Positions 47,516-56,381 of a stretch of 64,000 nucleotides of DNA are shown one piece after another; the first letter of the stretch is position 1; each line of letters opens with the position of its first letter. This stretch comes from Heracleum sosnowskyi (lineage: Eukaryota > Streptophyta > Magnoliopsida > Apiales > Apiaceae). The stretch spans positions 112,021,111 through 112,085,110 of the forward strand of contig CM061244.1 of the NCBI GenBank assembly GCA_030848705.1, in the 5' to 3' direction. Position numbers and translations under genes: made by a program. The notes beneath the pieces were generated by a model, which saw only the letters and a program-made list of their open reading frames with translations, ran no database searches and was not told the origin of the DNA.

Positions 47516-49264
47516 TCATTCATTTTCTGCACCTTGAACACCATAGGAAGGTTTTCTTAATCTTTGTTTAAGCAAGCTCTGCAACACCAAAATCACAAAA
47601 AAGTGTGGTACAATTAAACAAATATAGCTAATTAACAATATCCTTTATGTGAACTCAAATTTCAGAAACATATTACAGAAAATTGTACCACAAATGTGGT
47701 GTAAAGACCACTACCATACTCCTCCATTTCACTCTAAAGTATTGACGATGTATCAAATTCACAACATCACTGTAATCATTTATATTGAGATTTGATTTTA
47801 TAAAATGCTTGAATAAACTAAATTCGACATTTAGAAATATTACATGGTATGGCAATGTATAGCAAAATACTTTAATATATCACCAAAATGCATAAATGAT
47901 TATAAAAAATTAGTTCAATGAAAAATAATGCAAACAACTTTAATCGAAAATGTCGGAGAAACATGAAATACAAAATGCCATTTCTTTTTTAACAACTCAG
48001 TACCTCAAAATATATTTCCTCCTTAATTAACTCCTCTCCTAGATTTATAAAAAGAAAAACAAATACAAATGTTTAGAAATTTAATAGGATTAATTTAAAC
48101 ACTTACACTTCCCAACAGCTGCCAAGACTCAGTTTTTTGTGGTAACTCCCACCTATCAAGAATACATATAAACATATATGATGGAGAACATTTGTGTGTT
48201 TGTAAATGTATTCATGTATTTTTTTTCTTTCAGTCGTCGGCAATTCTCATAAAACTAAATTAAATCACAGAGAACTTTAATCAAACATGTTACATGCATA
48301 CAACCAAACCCATTTGACCAATATTTGCTTTCTAGGAAGAACAATCTACCCCTTATTTTCTTTTAATAAAAAATCTAATCATGTAATTCATTGTTACCTT
48401 CTCGTGAATCTCAGCCACACTCATGACTCTACATATCTGTAGTATTAGACTTTTTAACTTTTTCCTACAAATAAAAAAATCCATAAAGAAATTAATGAAC
48501 CTTTGTTCTCAAAACCCTAGATGTAGAAATTATAAAAAATGTCTCCTCCAATGAGTTCTTCAACATCTCTGTTATCGAAATATAAATAAATAGTTGAAGC
48601 AATCAAAATGTATCCATACCCATTACACTAAAGAACATGTGTCTGCGAAGATCTTAACTCATTTCAGGACCTTTATGAAACCTTTACAAAGTAATACAAA
48701 TGTTAGGAATATATCATAAACAAAAATAAGAAAAACACATGACCAAAACAACATCTTTAATAGCATCTCAAACACTCAAACAATCGTGTCAAAATACATG
48801 CAACTACAATCAGAAAGGTTGGAAAAATATGACCATTATGTGTTAATAGTACACTTACAATCCATTCTTTATATACAAAATTTAACCTACCAAAAAAAGG
48901 GAAAACAAATAAAGAAGTAAAATTGAACAATTCCAATTTATATAACTATGATATATTTGTATTCAAAGTTCTTTCAGTCATTTTATCAAACACTTGGTGA
49001 AATAAATTAAAACATATTGCACAACCTCAACTTTCTCAGTGATCACAATTCTCAAACATATTGAAATCATACCAGTATAAATCTCCAAAGGTCAAAGTTT
49101 AATATCTAGCAAATAAACCTGAAACCAAATATGTAAACACAAACACAAATTAAAGGTAACATAATCTTTAAATTAAAAAAATTATAATATAAAAGAGATT
49201 TAAATACCCGAAGATGCGAGGTAGCAAAGTCCACATAGTTAACATTAGATCTACAAAATTGAAC
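47516..49264 (-). other. Possible 3' part of an unidentified multi-exon gene
   Basis: Several minus-strand blocks have splice-like borders and open frames. They are 49264-49208 (after TTTTGCAG, reads VQFCRSNVNYVDFATSHLR, before GTATTT), one near 48570-48500 (MLKNSLEETFF...), one near 48465-48400 (LKSLILQICRVMSVAEIHEK, before GTAACA), and one near 48155-48112 (PQKTESWQLLGS, before GTAAGTG). A last one at 47578-47516 (after TTGCAG, reads SLLKQRLRKPSYGVQGAENE, then stop). Phases can be made to agree for the last four only with some unusual acceptors, and one intermediate block carries a stop. I do not recognise the product. Each block is short enough to be chance. Confidence 0.25.
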
Positions 49265-49351
49265 CTGCAAAATTTAAAAAGAAGAATCAGTGAGAGGTGT
49301 AAAATAATAAATTGTCTATGTACTAATGATATATATGGATTGTAATAGAAA

Positions 49352-50707
49352 TGTTAGAAATGAATACTACTAGAAACTAGACAGAGGGGGGGTGAATGGA
49401 TAGTTTGATATATTTTTCGATTCTTGATAACTAAGTAACAGACTGTATATGATTATGATATGTAATATGCAGAAAGTAAATAACACACACAATCACTTTA
49501 ATCTACTTTGTATAAGCAAATTAAATACTACAGCTTTCCAAGAAATTCACAATCGAATTTCTGGCTTCTAAACAAGAACAGTTTGAACTTGCTTGCTTAC
49601 AGAGAAAAGAGCTTAGCAAATAACTATGTGTATCTCTCTTACAGCTAACAATAGGGTGTGCATCATATATATATATACCCTATACAAACTAGTGCACACA
49701 CCTATTTTTACACAGTTACCCCTTGCTGAAAGTCCAACTTGTTCTGCCATAAGACGTTAACTGTGTCAGGAAGGACCACCTGCTTTTCGGAGTCTTTCCC
49801 GTTTCTGTAGCTGCTTGTCTCTTATCTTTCTCTCCAAGTTTAGCTGTAGATTTGCCATCTGTTCTTTGGACCACCTTGCCAGAACAAATGCTTCAGTATT
49901 TGTCTCTTTTGATTCTTGGTTCTGTACCTTGATTTGTCTTGTTATAAACGGCTAAGTGTTGATATCGTGAACTCCACTTCATTCCTGACTTCGCGATCTC
50001 ACTTGTGAGGACTTTGCGATATAGCCTTTGACGACTTTGCGACATAGGTCATTTGAAGACTATGCGACATAGTTCATTTGAAGACTATGCGACATAGTTC
50101 ATTTGAAGACTATGCGACATAGTTCATTTGAAGACTATGCGACATAGTTCATTTGAAGACTATGCGACATAGTTCATTTGAAGACTATGCGACATAGTTC
50201 ATTTGAAGACTATGCGACATAGTTCATTTGAAGACTTCACGATCTAGGCTACTTTGACTTTGCTGACTTCAACACTTCACGACATGTGTCTTGAGGACTT
50301 CTCGACATAGTACAAATGGACTATGCGATATAGTACTTCACGACATGGATATTGGTGACTTCACGACATAGCTTTCTTCTGACTTTGCTATATAATGCCT
50401 TAGACAAATTTCTGCAACTAATTTCTTCATAGCCTTATTTATCTCTATCCTGCTGCATGAACACTTCTGAACTTCTACCAGGATAATTATTCAATGGCCT
50501 ATATACAATCTAGATGCAAGAAACTTTACTAAGCTCATTATACCTTTGAGCATACATGATCAAGCTAATGTTCATGAGAACAAGACAAGTACATTTAGAG
50601 ACCTATACTATATCCCAGTGATAGAAATCACTAGGTCATGTAATGTGACATAGTCACATAGTGTAGGCTTGTTAATAGTGGTATTCAGGCATGTCTTGAG
50701 CCTAACA
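49352..50707 (-). repeat. copia-4 3' LTR (1356 bp)
   Basis: It begins TGTTAGAAATGAATACTAC and ends CTTGAGCCTAACA. It holds a seven-unit 25 bp array (50050-50235) and a TATA-like ATATATATATA near 49668-49678 (minus-strand promoter). Confidence 0.95.
50041..50235. repeat. 25 bp tandem array in 3' LTR, seven units
   Basis: The units contain ACTATGCGACATAGTTCATT and start every 25 bases from about 50060. They are preceded by variants such as GACTTTGCGATATAG (50016-50050) and followed by CTTCACGACATG variants. The 5' LTR has eight units. Confidence 0.95.
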
Positions 50708-50719
50708 ATCTCCCCCAAA
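50708..50719 (-). promoter_or_regulatory. copia-4 polypurine tract
   Basis: The + strand reads ATCTCCCCCAAA, on the minus strand a TTTGGGGGAGAT run touching the 3' LTR. It is nearly the same as in copia-3. Confidence 0.88.
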
Positions 50720-50861
50720 TTGTGAGTAAGACCCTTAGGCACAATTTCATGTCTGATAACAAGCCTAACTAACATAAAAAGAACAGATATAAAGAAGATA
50801 CAGTTAAGCACAGAGTTTGATAACAACTTGGAATTTTAGGCTTACAGAATTTTTCCTTGAG

Positions 50862-51233
50862 CTACATAGCTTCTGTTTCCAGTTGTTTCTCTAAGAAATC
50901 ATCATAGACCTTCTTCTTCCTTATTTCTTCATCCTTCTTTATTTCAGAGATGGCCATTAGAATTTCATCTCTAGCAATCATTTCTTCAATGAGAGGAGAA
51001 TCCTTTAGATCTTCAGCTGCCGTTCTGAGGGCACTTTCCACATAAGAGTGTATAAACTCCATCCTTATCTTGCTTTTTCCTCCATAAAGATTTTTGTACT
51101 CCACAGTATAAGGATTTTGCTTTACCCTGCACAGCCCTTTCTTCCTCAGCTCCTTTGCTCTATCATCCATCTCAGCCATCTCCTTCTCTTTCTGACACCT
51201 CTTTTCTTCATTTTGGCAATATCTATTTTCCAT
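50862..51233 (-). CDS. copia-4 third ORF, C-terminal segment in -1 frame
   Basis: This frame overlaps the end of the 1507-codon ORF by 88 bases and lies in the -1 frame. It is Lys/Glu-rich coiled coil (KEMAEMDDRAKELRKKG) followed by a compact part (YKNLYGGKSKIRMEFIHSY, then SALRTAAEDL). The compact part resembles the C-terminal part of the copia-2 third ORF (5065-5400: YRDAYGKIVEMKRNSARF, then ELKEIMVDELE). So it is probably the true C-terminus, reached by a one-base mutation or by frameshifting. Confidence 0.55.
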   Translation of the reverse strand: MENRYCQNEEKRCQKEKEMAEMDDRAKELRKKGLCRVKQNPYTVEYKNLYGGKSKIRMEFIHSYVESALRTAAEDLKDSPLIEEMIARDEILMAISEIKKDEEIRKKKVYDDFLEKQLETEAM

Positions 51234-54200
51234 GTCCTTTCTTCCTTTTCTTCAAAATTCAGTAAGGCATTTATCCTTTCAAGCTCATATTTATAGAAAT
51301 GTTGCCAGCCTCCTTGCTTCATAACCTTCTCTCTTCCATCAGTGTACTTGATCTCTAGATGATCTAGCTTCACCTTGACTTCAAAGATTCTTTGAGCTCT
51401 CAAGAATGCTAGGGCATCTTCATCATAGTCTTCATCAAGAGGAAGCACTTTGATCCCTACAACATTAGTGATTACCCCATTCTTCTTTGTTATCCTTGTC
51501 CTCTTAGCTGCCCTCTTGATCTTCATATGCTTCACTTGAGGTAGCTTTGTGGAGCAAGGAGAATTAGTCTTCAGTGCCACATCACTTGGAAGTAGCTTCA
51601 CTCCCTTCCCCTTCATCCACTGTAACACTCCACTGGCTGTTACTTTGTGGAAGTGTTTTCTTGATGTTCCTTTTGTGGCTTCATCTTTCTTCTGTGGCAA
51701 TTCAGGTTCAGAAGTCTTAGATAATGATTTTGGAGGATCATTACTAATAGTACCCACCCTAGACTTAGAGTCTTGTGTTTTGGTTAAAGTACTACTAGCA
51801 ATGTCCTTGACTTGCTGAATTCCACTTCTTGTTTTCTTAACTGATTCTTTTGTCCCCTTGCCATCCCTCTTGCTATCATCAGCTTCCTTTGATTTCTTTG
51901 AATATTTGCTCCTGCTGCTTTCAGTAGATCCATCCTTATCTCTCCTTGACTGAGATCTCCTTTTATAGGTTTTCTCCTCATCATCATCATCATCATCATC
52001 CTTCTTTTTGCTCTTTTCTTTGACAGATTCAGGAATGACTCCATGAATCAGAAAAGATTGTAGAGTGTGAATCATCTCTAGTTCCTCAGCTGTCCTGACT
52101 CCCCTCTTGGCTCTTAGCATTTGCAACACTTGGTTGATCTTTGCATTATTCTTTCTTGTCAAGTCTGAAGGGATCACCAACTGGTCAATGCTGCTGTCTT
52201 GAGATAGACTTTGGAAGATTATTGTCTTTGGCTTTGAGATAACCTCAGGCAGTCTTTGATCTTGATCTATCTTCAAGTCATCAAACAGTCTCTTGTTGTT
52301 AGCCCCACCTTGTTCTATTAAGTCCATTATTGTTGACAGCTCAGTGAATCTCAGTTTCTCTAGAGTTTGAAAAGCTAGGTGCCACAAGCAGTTGTCCTTG
52401 CACACCATGATTATCTCTCTTAGATGGACATCCTTGATTTTCCTTACTGCAACTGTGAAGTACTTGATGTTTTCCTTGAGCTTCTTTCTGTAAGTCCTTG
52501 CATCTTCTTGTGCATCTCTGTAGGTGGCTTTCAGAAGCTCCAGGAAGGCCTCATCATGATAGATGTGAGAATTGGTAACTTCCTGTAGCTTGGCCTCTGT
52601 GATTGTTGTAGCCTTGATAGGTTGAGCATTGGAAGTAGGTTGAGCAGGTTGAGGAGTTGAGATATCTTTAGGCATTGTGGATGGATAGAAGGTGGTTGAA
52701 ATAGTGCTCTTTTGACCTTCTGCACTGATGACCTCTACAGGGGGAAGGATTATTGGCTTTATTGTTTCTTCAGAAATTTTGCCCTTAAGCTTCTGTTGCT
52801 TGGCAGGTACTCCCCCTTTCTTTTTCAGAATGACCTCCTTTTCTTTCTCCCCCTTAGGCTTGGAATCAGACAAGATGTCTTGAGCTTCCCCAGGGATAGG
52901 CAGGTTCATATGTTTCATCATTGAGGTCATCATTTGTTGTTGCACCAACAAAATATTAGAAGTGGAGTTGGTTTGATCATCCATCTTAGCATTAAGCTGC
53001 TCCAAGGAGTGAGATAGTCCTTTGTTTTCTGCTTTCAGTTCAGCTACCTCTCTTTCCAAGCTGTCCACTTTTGAGAAAAGTTGTTGAGATTTGAAGGAGT
53101 TAAGGGATTGATCCTTGAGTTTGGAGAATTCAAACTTGGAGATATCAGAAATAGGAACCTCATCAACAAGCTTGTTCCCATACTGATTCTTCCAGAGTAC
53201 TGTAAGCATGGAGTTTGAGTTGATGTTGGCCTGCACCTGATTGTCTAGCTTGGTAGAGAGCTTCTTCATATTATCTGAAACCATAGCTAGGGTGCAGTCC
53301 ATTGTGGTGACATTTGAGGCAGTTTTCTGGACTTCCTTAAGAATGCCATCTACCTTGGGAAAGCTTGAAAGAAAACAATTCTTGAGTTGAGCATTAGAAT
53401 GAGCTGTTTCTTCCTGAATGGTGGAGATTTCTGACTGAAGACCCTTCCCAAGAAAATGCATAGCCTTAAGTTGGCTCTTGTAGACATCATTAACTGCATC
53501 ATAGATTTCAGCAGGAGAGAGACCTTTGGCATTTGACCCCAAGGCTGTAAGATAGTCCTCCCTGAGAAAAGCTAGAGCCTCCTTAAGCTTGACTGTCCTT
53601 TTGCCATCCAGCCAAGCATCCACATTTCCAGCTTGCTGGGCTTCATCCACAATTTTATCCTGTTGTGCTTCAACATCCTCCTTATGAGTGAGAAGAATAG
53701 CCTCATAGTCAGAATTTGGGAGATTTGCAGTGAGGAGATGTTGAGCAATCCTAGAGATCTCATCAATCTGTGCCACATGAAGATCTTGTAATTCTTCGTC
53801 CGTCAATTGTGGTAGCACAGAGGATGATCCTGAAGCCCTGTCATGTTGCACAGGTTTCAGCCATTCAGTGATTGTGGCCTGAGCCAAGTGAGAGCTAGTG
53901 TTTGGCACTTCATGAGATGTAAGTGTTTGAGTCTCCTCCAGCCTTGGAATGGCTGTAGGGTCTAATGTTGTCTCCATTGAAATGGGATGTGTTACAACAT
54001 TAGCCCTATTTGTCTGTGAAGACAGTTCCACATCCCTAAGAATGGGAGAATTTGGCACAGAGTCTCCAGTGAAAACTGGTGAATCCTCCATGTTTGTGTT
54101 GGTGTCATTAGGATATGCCCCAGCATGCATTCCCTGACCAACTAGATGTGGTTCCTGGGTGGTGAGCATAGTGTCATGCACCATGTCACTTGAAATTGGC

Positions 54201-55669
54201 TCAATCACAGGAGAGAATTGTGATTGATCAAAGGCAAGATTGTCAGTGGAATGACTCTCTTGTTCAGAAGAAATTTTTATGGAAGAATCTGAGAGAGAAG
54301 TGGGGTTTAGATTTGATTGTGGCAACTCCCCCTGAGAGATATGAGGAGTTTCAACAGTGATGTGCTCTCCACTCTGTGAATTATCAGCCTTATCACTCCT
54401 AGGGTCAAGAGTGAGGTCTTGACCCTGTGCAGACTCTGTACAAGATGCAGTGGGGAGGCTGCTCTTTTCAATGCCAATGACCTGTTGAGAGGCCATGGAC
54501 AGTAACAGGTGTACCCCTTTTTCCACATCTGAATCCTGTTGGGAGGATCCAGTGGTAGGTTTGGATTTGGATTTCTTCTTTTGTCTTGTGAGAGGTGACT
54601 CAGGATTCTCACTTGCTATCTCTACAGATTCATTTATCACTTCTAGGGCTCTCTTCTTTGACTTCTTTTTAGTAACACCAATCTTTTGAGAGATTGATGC
54701 ACTTGGCTGCCTAGCTTCTATGGGACTGTTTGCAGTGGGGTTGCTGGATGGGATGGGAAGGCTGGGGTTAGACTGTGTAGCTCCTTCAGTCTCAGCCTCC
54801 CCTGTCCAGGAAAGAGCATGGTATATTGGCTTATCAAGTGGATAAGACTCAAATGTGTCCTGCATATGCTTGGTCACACTTAGAATCACATCCACTTGAT
54901 TCCTTGTGTCCAATGAGCCAAATAGTACTTTGGACATGGACTTGGAATAAGCCAGTTTAGTGTTATCTATACCCTCCAATAGATGGACATTTGCATCAAG
55001 AAAATTTAAAATAACTTGAAGGAAACGAGGGTAAAAGATGTCATTACCTCTACCACGAATGGTCCTTCCTAGCCTCTGAGTCAATTCTTTGAGAATTATG
55101 GCTCCCACATTGATCTCCTGGTTGTTGGCCAAGGAGTAGGCTAGCTTCACAGCAATGTGACTGATATGGTCCCATCCTGTCTTCCTGCAGAGAAACACCT
55201 TCTGGAGTGCGTCAAACAGAAATGACCACTCCCTTCTCACAAACTTCTTATTCAGCTTTCCAGTATCTATCTCATCAGCATACTGAATGAAGGTCATGAA
55301 TTCTATGATTTGAGCATCTGTAGCTTCTTGGTCATGACCCTCCACCTTGAACCCCAAAGCTTCATTGATTTCCCTTTCACCAAATTGAAAGTGTTTGCCT
55401 CCAATTGAACAACTAACCTCCTGGAATGAGGTTCCATCTTCCCTAGCCATTGTTGATACCAACGCCGTTCTCCAGAATCCTTCCAACACATCGACATACA
55501 AGGTAGGGTTCAGGGTTAGGGCTTGGCGTAGGTAGGAAGTGTTCAAGAACCGTACAAAACACTTGTACCTTGGGTTAGCCTCAGCCTCAGAGGGATTGGT
55601 GAGAAGATTGGTTTCTTTGGGAATGGTTAAAGAGATTGGGGATGATACTGTTTGAGATTTGGGTGCCAT
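51146..55669 (-). CDS. copia-4 third ORF, 1507 aa, unknown function
   Basis: A very long ORF lies downstream of RNase H in the same sense, with ATG at 55669 after a C/T-rich leader. Residues about 25-260 form a conserved domain: ALTLNPTLYVDVLEGFW, REINEALGF, KKFVRREWSFLFDALQKVF, TGWDHI, and IFYPRFLQVILNFL. It corresponds block by block to the copia-2 third ORF. From memory, similar ORFs in Asteraceae retrotransposons are labelled synaptobrevin/longin-like, a label I would not trust. Next come a Ser/Thr/Pro/Gln-rich segment (300-620), coiled coils (about 640-1000) and a charged region with an Asp run and KRRSQSRRDKDGS. No signal peptide or TM segment is visible. It ends in a frame overlap with 50862-51233. 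Confidence 0.85.
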   Translation of the reverse strand: MAPKSQTVSSPISLTIPKETNLLTNPSEAEANPRYKCFVRFLNTSYLRQALTLNPTLYVDVLEGFWRTALVSTMAREDGTSFQEVSCSIGGKHFQFGEREINEALGFKVEGHDQEATDAQIIEFMTFIQYADEIDTGKLNKKFVRREWSFLFDALQKVFLCRKTGWDHISHIAVKLAYSLANNQEINVGAIILKELTQRLGRTIRGRGNDIFYPRFLQVILNFLDANVHLLEGIDNTKLAYSKSMSKVLFGSLDTRNQVDVILSVTKHMQDTFESYPLDKPIYHALSWTGEAETEGATQSNPSLPIPSSNPTANSPIEARQPSASISQKIGVTKKKSKKRALEVINESVEIASENPESPLTRQKKKSKSKPTTGSSQQDSDVEKGVHLLLSMASQQVIGIEKSSLPTASCTESAQGQDLTLDPRSDKADNSQSGEHITVETPHISQGELPQSNLNPTSLSDSSIKISSEQESHSTDNLAFDQSQFSPVIEPISSDMVHDTMLTTQEPHLVGQGMHAGAYPNDTNTNMEDSPVFTGDSVPNSPILRDVELSSQTNRANVVTHPISMETTLDPTAIPRLEETQTLTSHEVPNTSSHLAQATITEWLKPVQHDRASGSSSVLPQLTDEELQDLHVAQIDEISRIAQHLLTANLPNSDYEAILLTHKEDVEAQQDKIVDEAQQAGNVDAWLDGKRTVKLKEALAFLREDYLTALGSNAKGLSPAEIYDAVNDVYKSQLKAMHFLGKGLQSEISTIQEETAHSNAQLKNCFLSSFPKVDGILKEVQKTASNVTTMDCTLAMVSDNMKKLSTKLDNQVQANINSNSMLTVLWKNQYGNKLVDEVPISDISKFEFSKLKDQSLNSFKSQQLFSKVDSLEREVAELKAENKGLSHSLEQLNAKMDDQTNSTSNILLVQQQMMTSMMKHMNLPIPGEAQDILSDSKPKGEKEKEVILKKKGGVPAKQQKLKGKISEETIKPIILPPVEVISAEGQKSTISTTFYPSTMPKDISTPQPAQPTSNAQPIKATTITEAKLQEVTNSHIYHDEAFLELLKATYRDAQEDARTYRKKLKENIKYFTVAVRKIKDVHLREIIMVCKDNCLWHLAFQTLEKLRFTELSTIMDLIEQGGANNKRLFDDLKIDQDQRLPEVISKPKTIIFQSLSQDSSIDQLVIPSDLTRKNNAKINQVLQMLRAKRGVRTAEELEMIHTLQSFLIHGVIPESVKEKSKKKDDDDDDDEEKTYKRRSQSRRDKDGSTESSRSKYSKKSKEADDSKRDGKGTKESVKKTRSGIQQVKDIASSTLTKTQDSKSRVGTISNDPPKSLSKTSEPELPQKKDEATKGTSRKHFHKVTASGVLQWMKGKGVKLLPSDVALKTNSPCSTKLPQVKHMKIKRAAKRTRITKKNGVITNVVGIKVLPLDEDYDEDALAFLRAQRIFEVKVKLDHLEIKYTDGREKVMKQGGWQHFYKYELERINALLNFEEKEERTWKIDIAKMKKRGVRKRRRWLRWMIEQRS

Positions 55670-55780
55670 TTCGAGAGTGAGAGTGAAAAAGAGAGTAGAG
55701 AATTTGTGCTTAGGTTTGAGAGTTTGAGAGCAATAGACAAGATGAAAAGTTGTGAACGGTTAGAAAAGGTATTTATATGA
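55670..55780 (-). promoter_or_regulatory. Putative internal promoter and leader of the copia-4 third ORF
   Basis: On the minus strand TATAAATA lies at 55770-55777, about 100 bases before the ATG. A leader rich in CTCTC and TTTTCACTCTCACTCTCG runs into ATGGCACCC. TATA-to-ATG spacing and a C/T-rich 5' leader are what a plant Pol II promoter looks like. Transcription from here is inferred. Confidence 0.5.
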
Positions 55781-56381
55781 TAGAGACACTGCGATATGGG
55801 GTTATGAATGTGTACAGTCAATTTGTATGTCGCGAAGTCAAAAATGGCCTGTACCGCAAAGTCTTGCACAGTATATCGTATAGTCTCAGAAATGAACTAT
55901 GTCGCAAAGTCCTCAAGATGAAAGGATTGGGGAGACTTTGCGATATAGTAGAAATACCCTGGCTAAAGCTCTCTTTTAGGAATTTTAAGCAAATTGTCAG
56001 ACTTTTATCAAATTTGAAATGAAATAAATTTAAATCAAAATTCTGTCAAGTGTGGGGACTTGTCGATATAGTTATTCTAAGTCGCGAAGTCATAAAATGA
56101 ACTATGTCGCAAACTCATGAAATGAACTATATCGCGAAGTCTCACAATCTCAACAGTTTGCGATATAAGTCTGTTTAATTTGAACTGTGTCGTGAACTCT
56201 GAAAATCATCTATATAGAGATGCCTTAAAAGCTCACAACTTTACCAACAAATGTGATTTTGAAAAATATGCAGTAAAATACTGAAATATTTATAAATCAT
56301 ATCTCAGCTAATTTTCACTCCAAACAAATAGAGCATTTAAATACAGTGAAAATTTACTGCTGCAGCAATTTACTGGCATAC
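55781..56381. promoter_or_regulatory. copia-4 spacer with LTR-type motif cluster
   Basis: Noncoding DNA between pol and the third ORF carries many copies of a motif related to the LTR array: GAACTATGTCGCAAAGTC at 55893, GAGACTTTGCGATATAG at 55932, GTCGCGAAGTCATAAAATGA near 56081, and AACTATGTCGCAAACTC near 56100. AACTATATCGCGAAGTC lies near 56125 and TTTGCGATATAAG near 56158. Both orientations occur. It lies directly upstream of the TATA-like box at 55770. Confidence 0.7.

Noticed and set aside
50041..50235. Regular 25 bp repeats resembling a CRISPR array
   Set aside because: Units are directly adjacent with no variable spacers, and lie inside plant LTRs; it is a tandem array.
54307..54612. 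Overlapping ORFs on both strands within 51-62 kb
   Set aside because: Shadows of gag, pol and the third ORF.
51146..55669. Third ORF as an envelope gene
   Set aside because: Position fits, but no signal peptide, TM helix or cleavage site is visible; kept as unknown.
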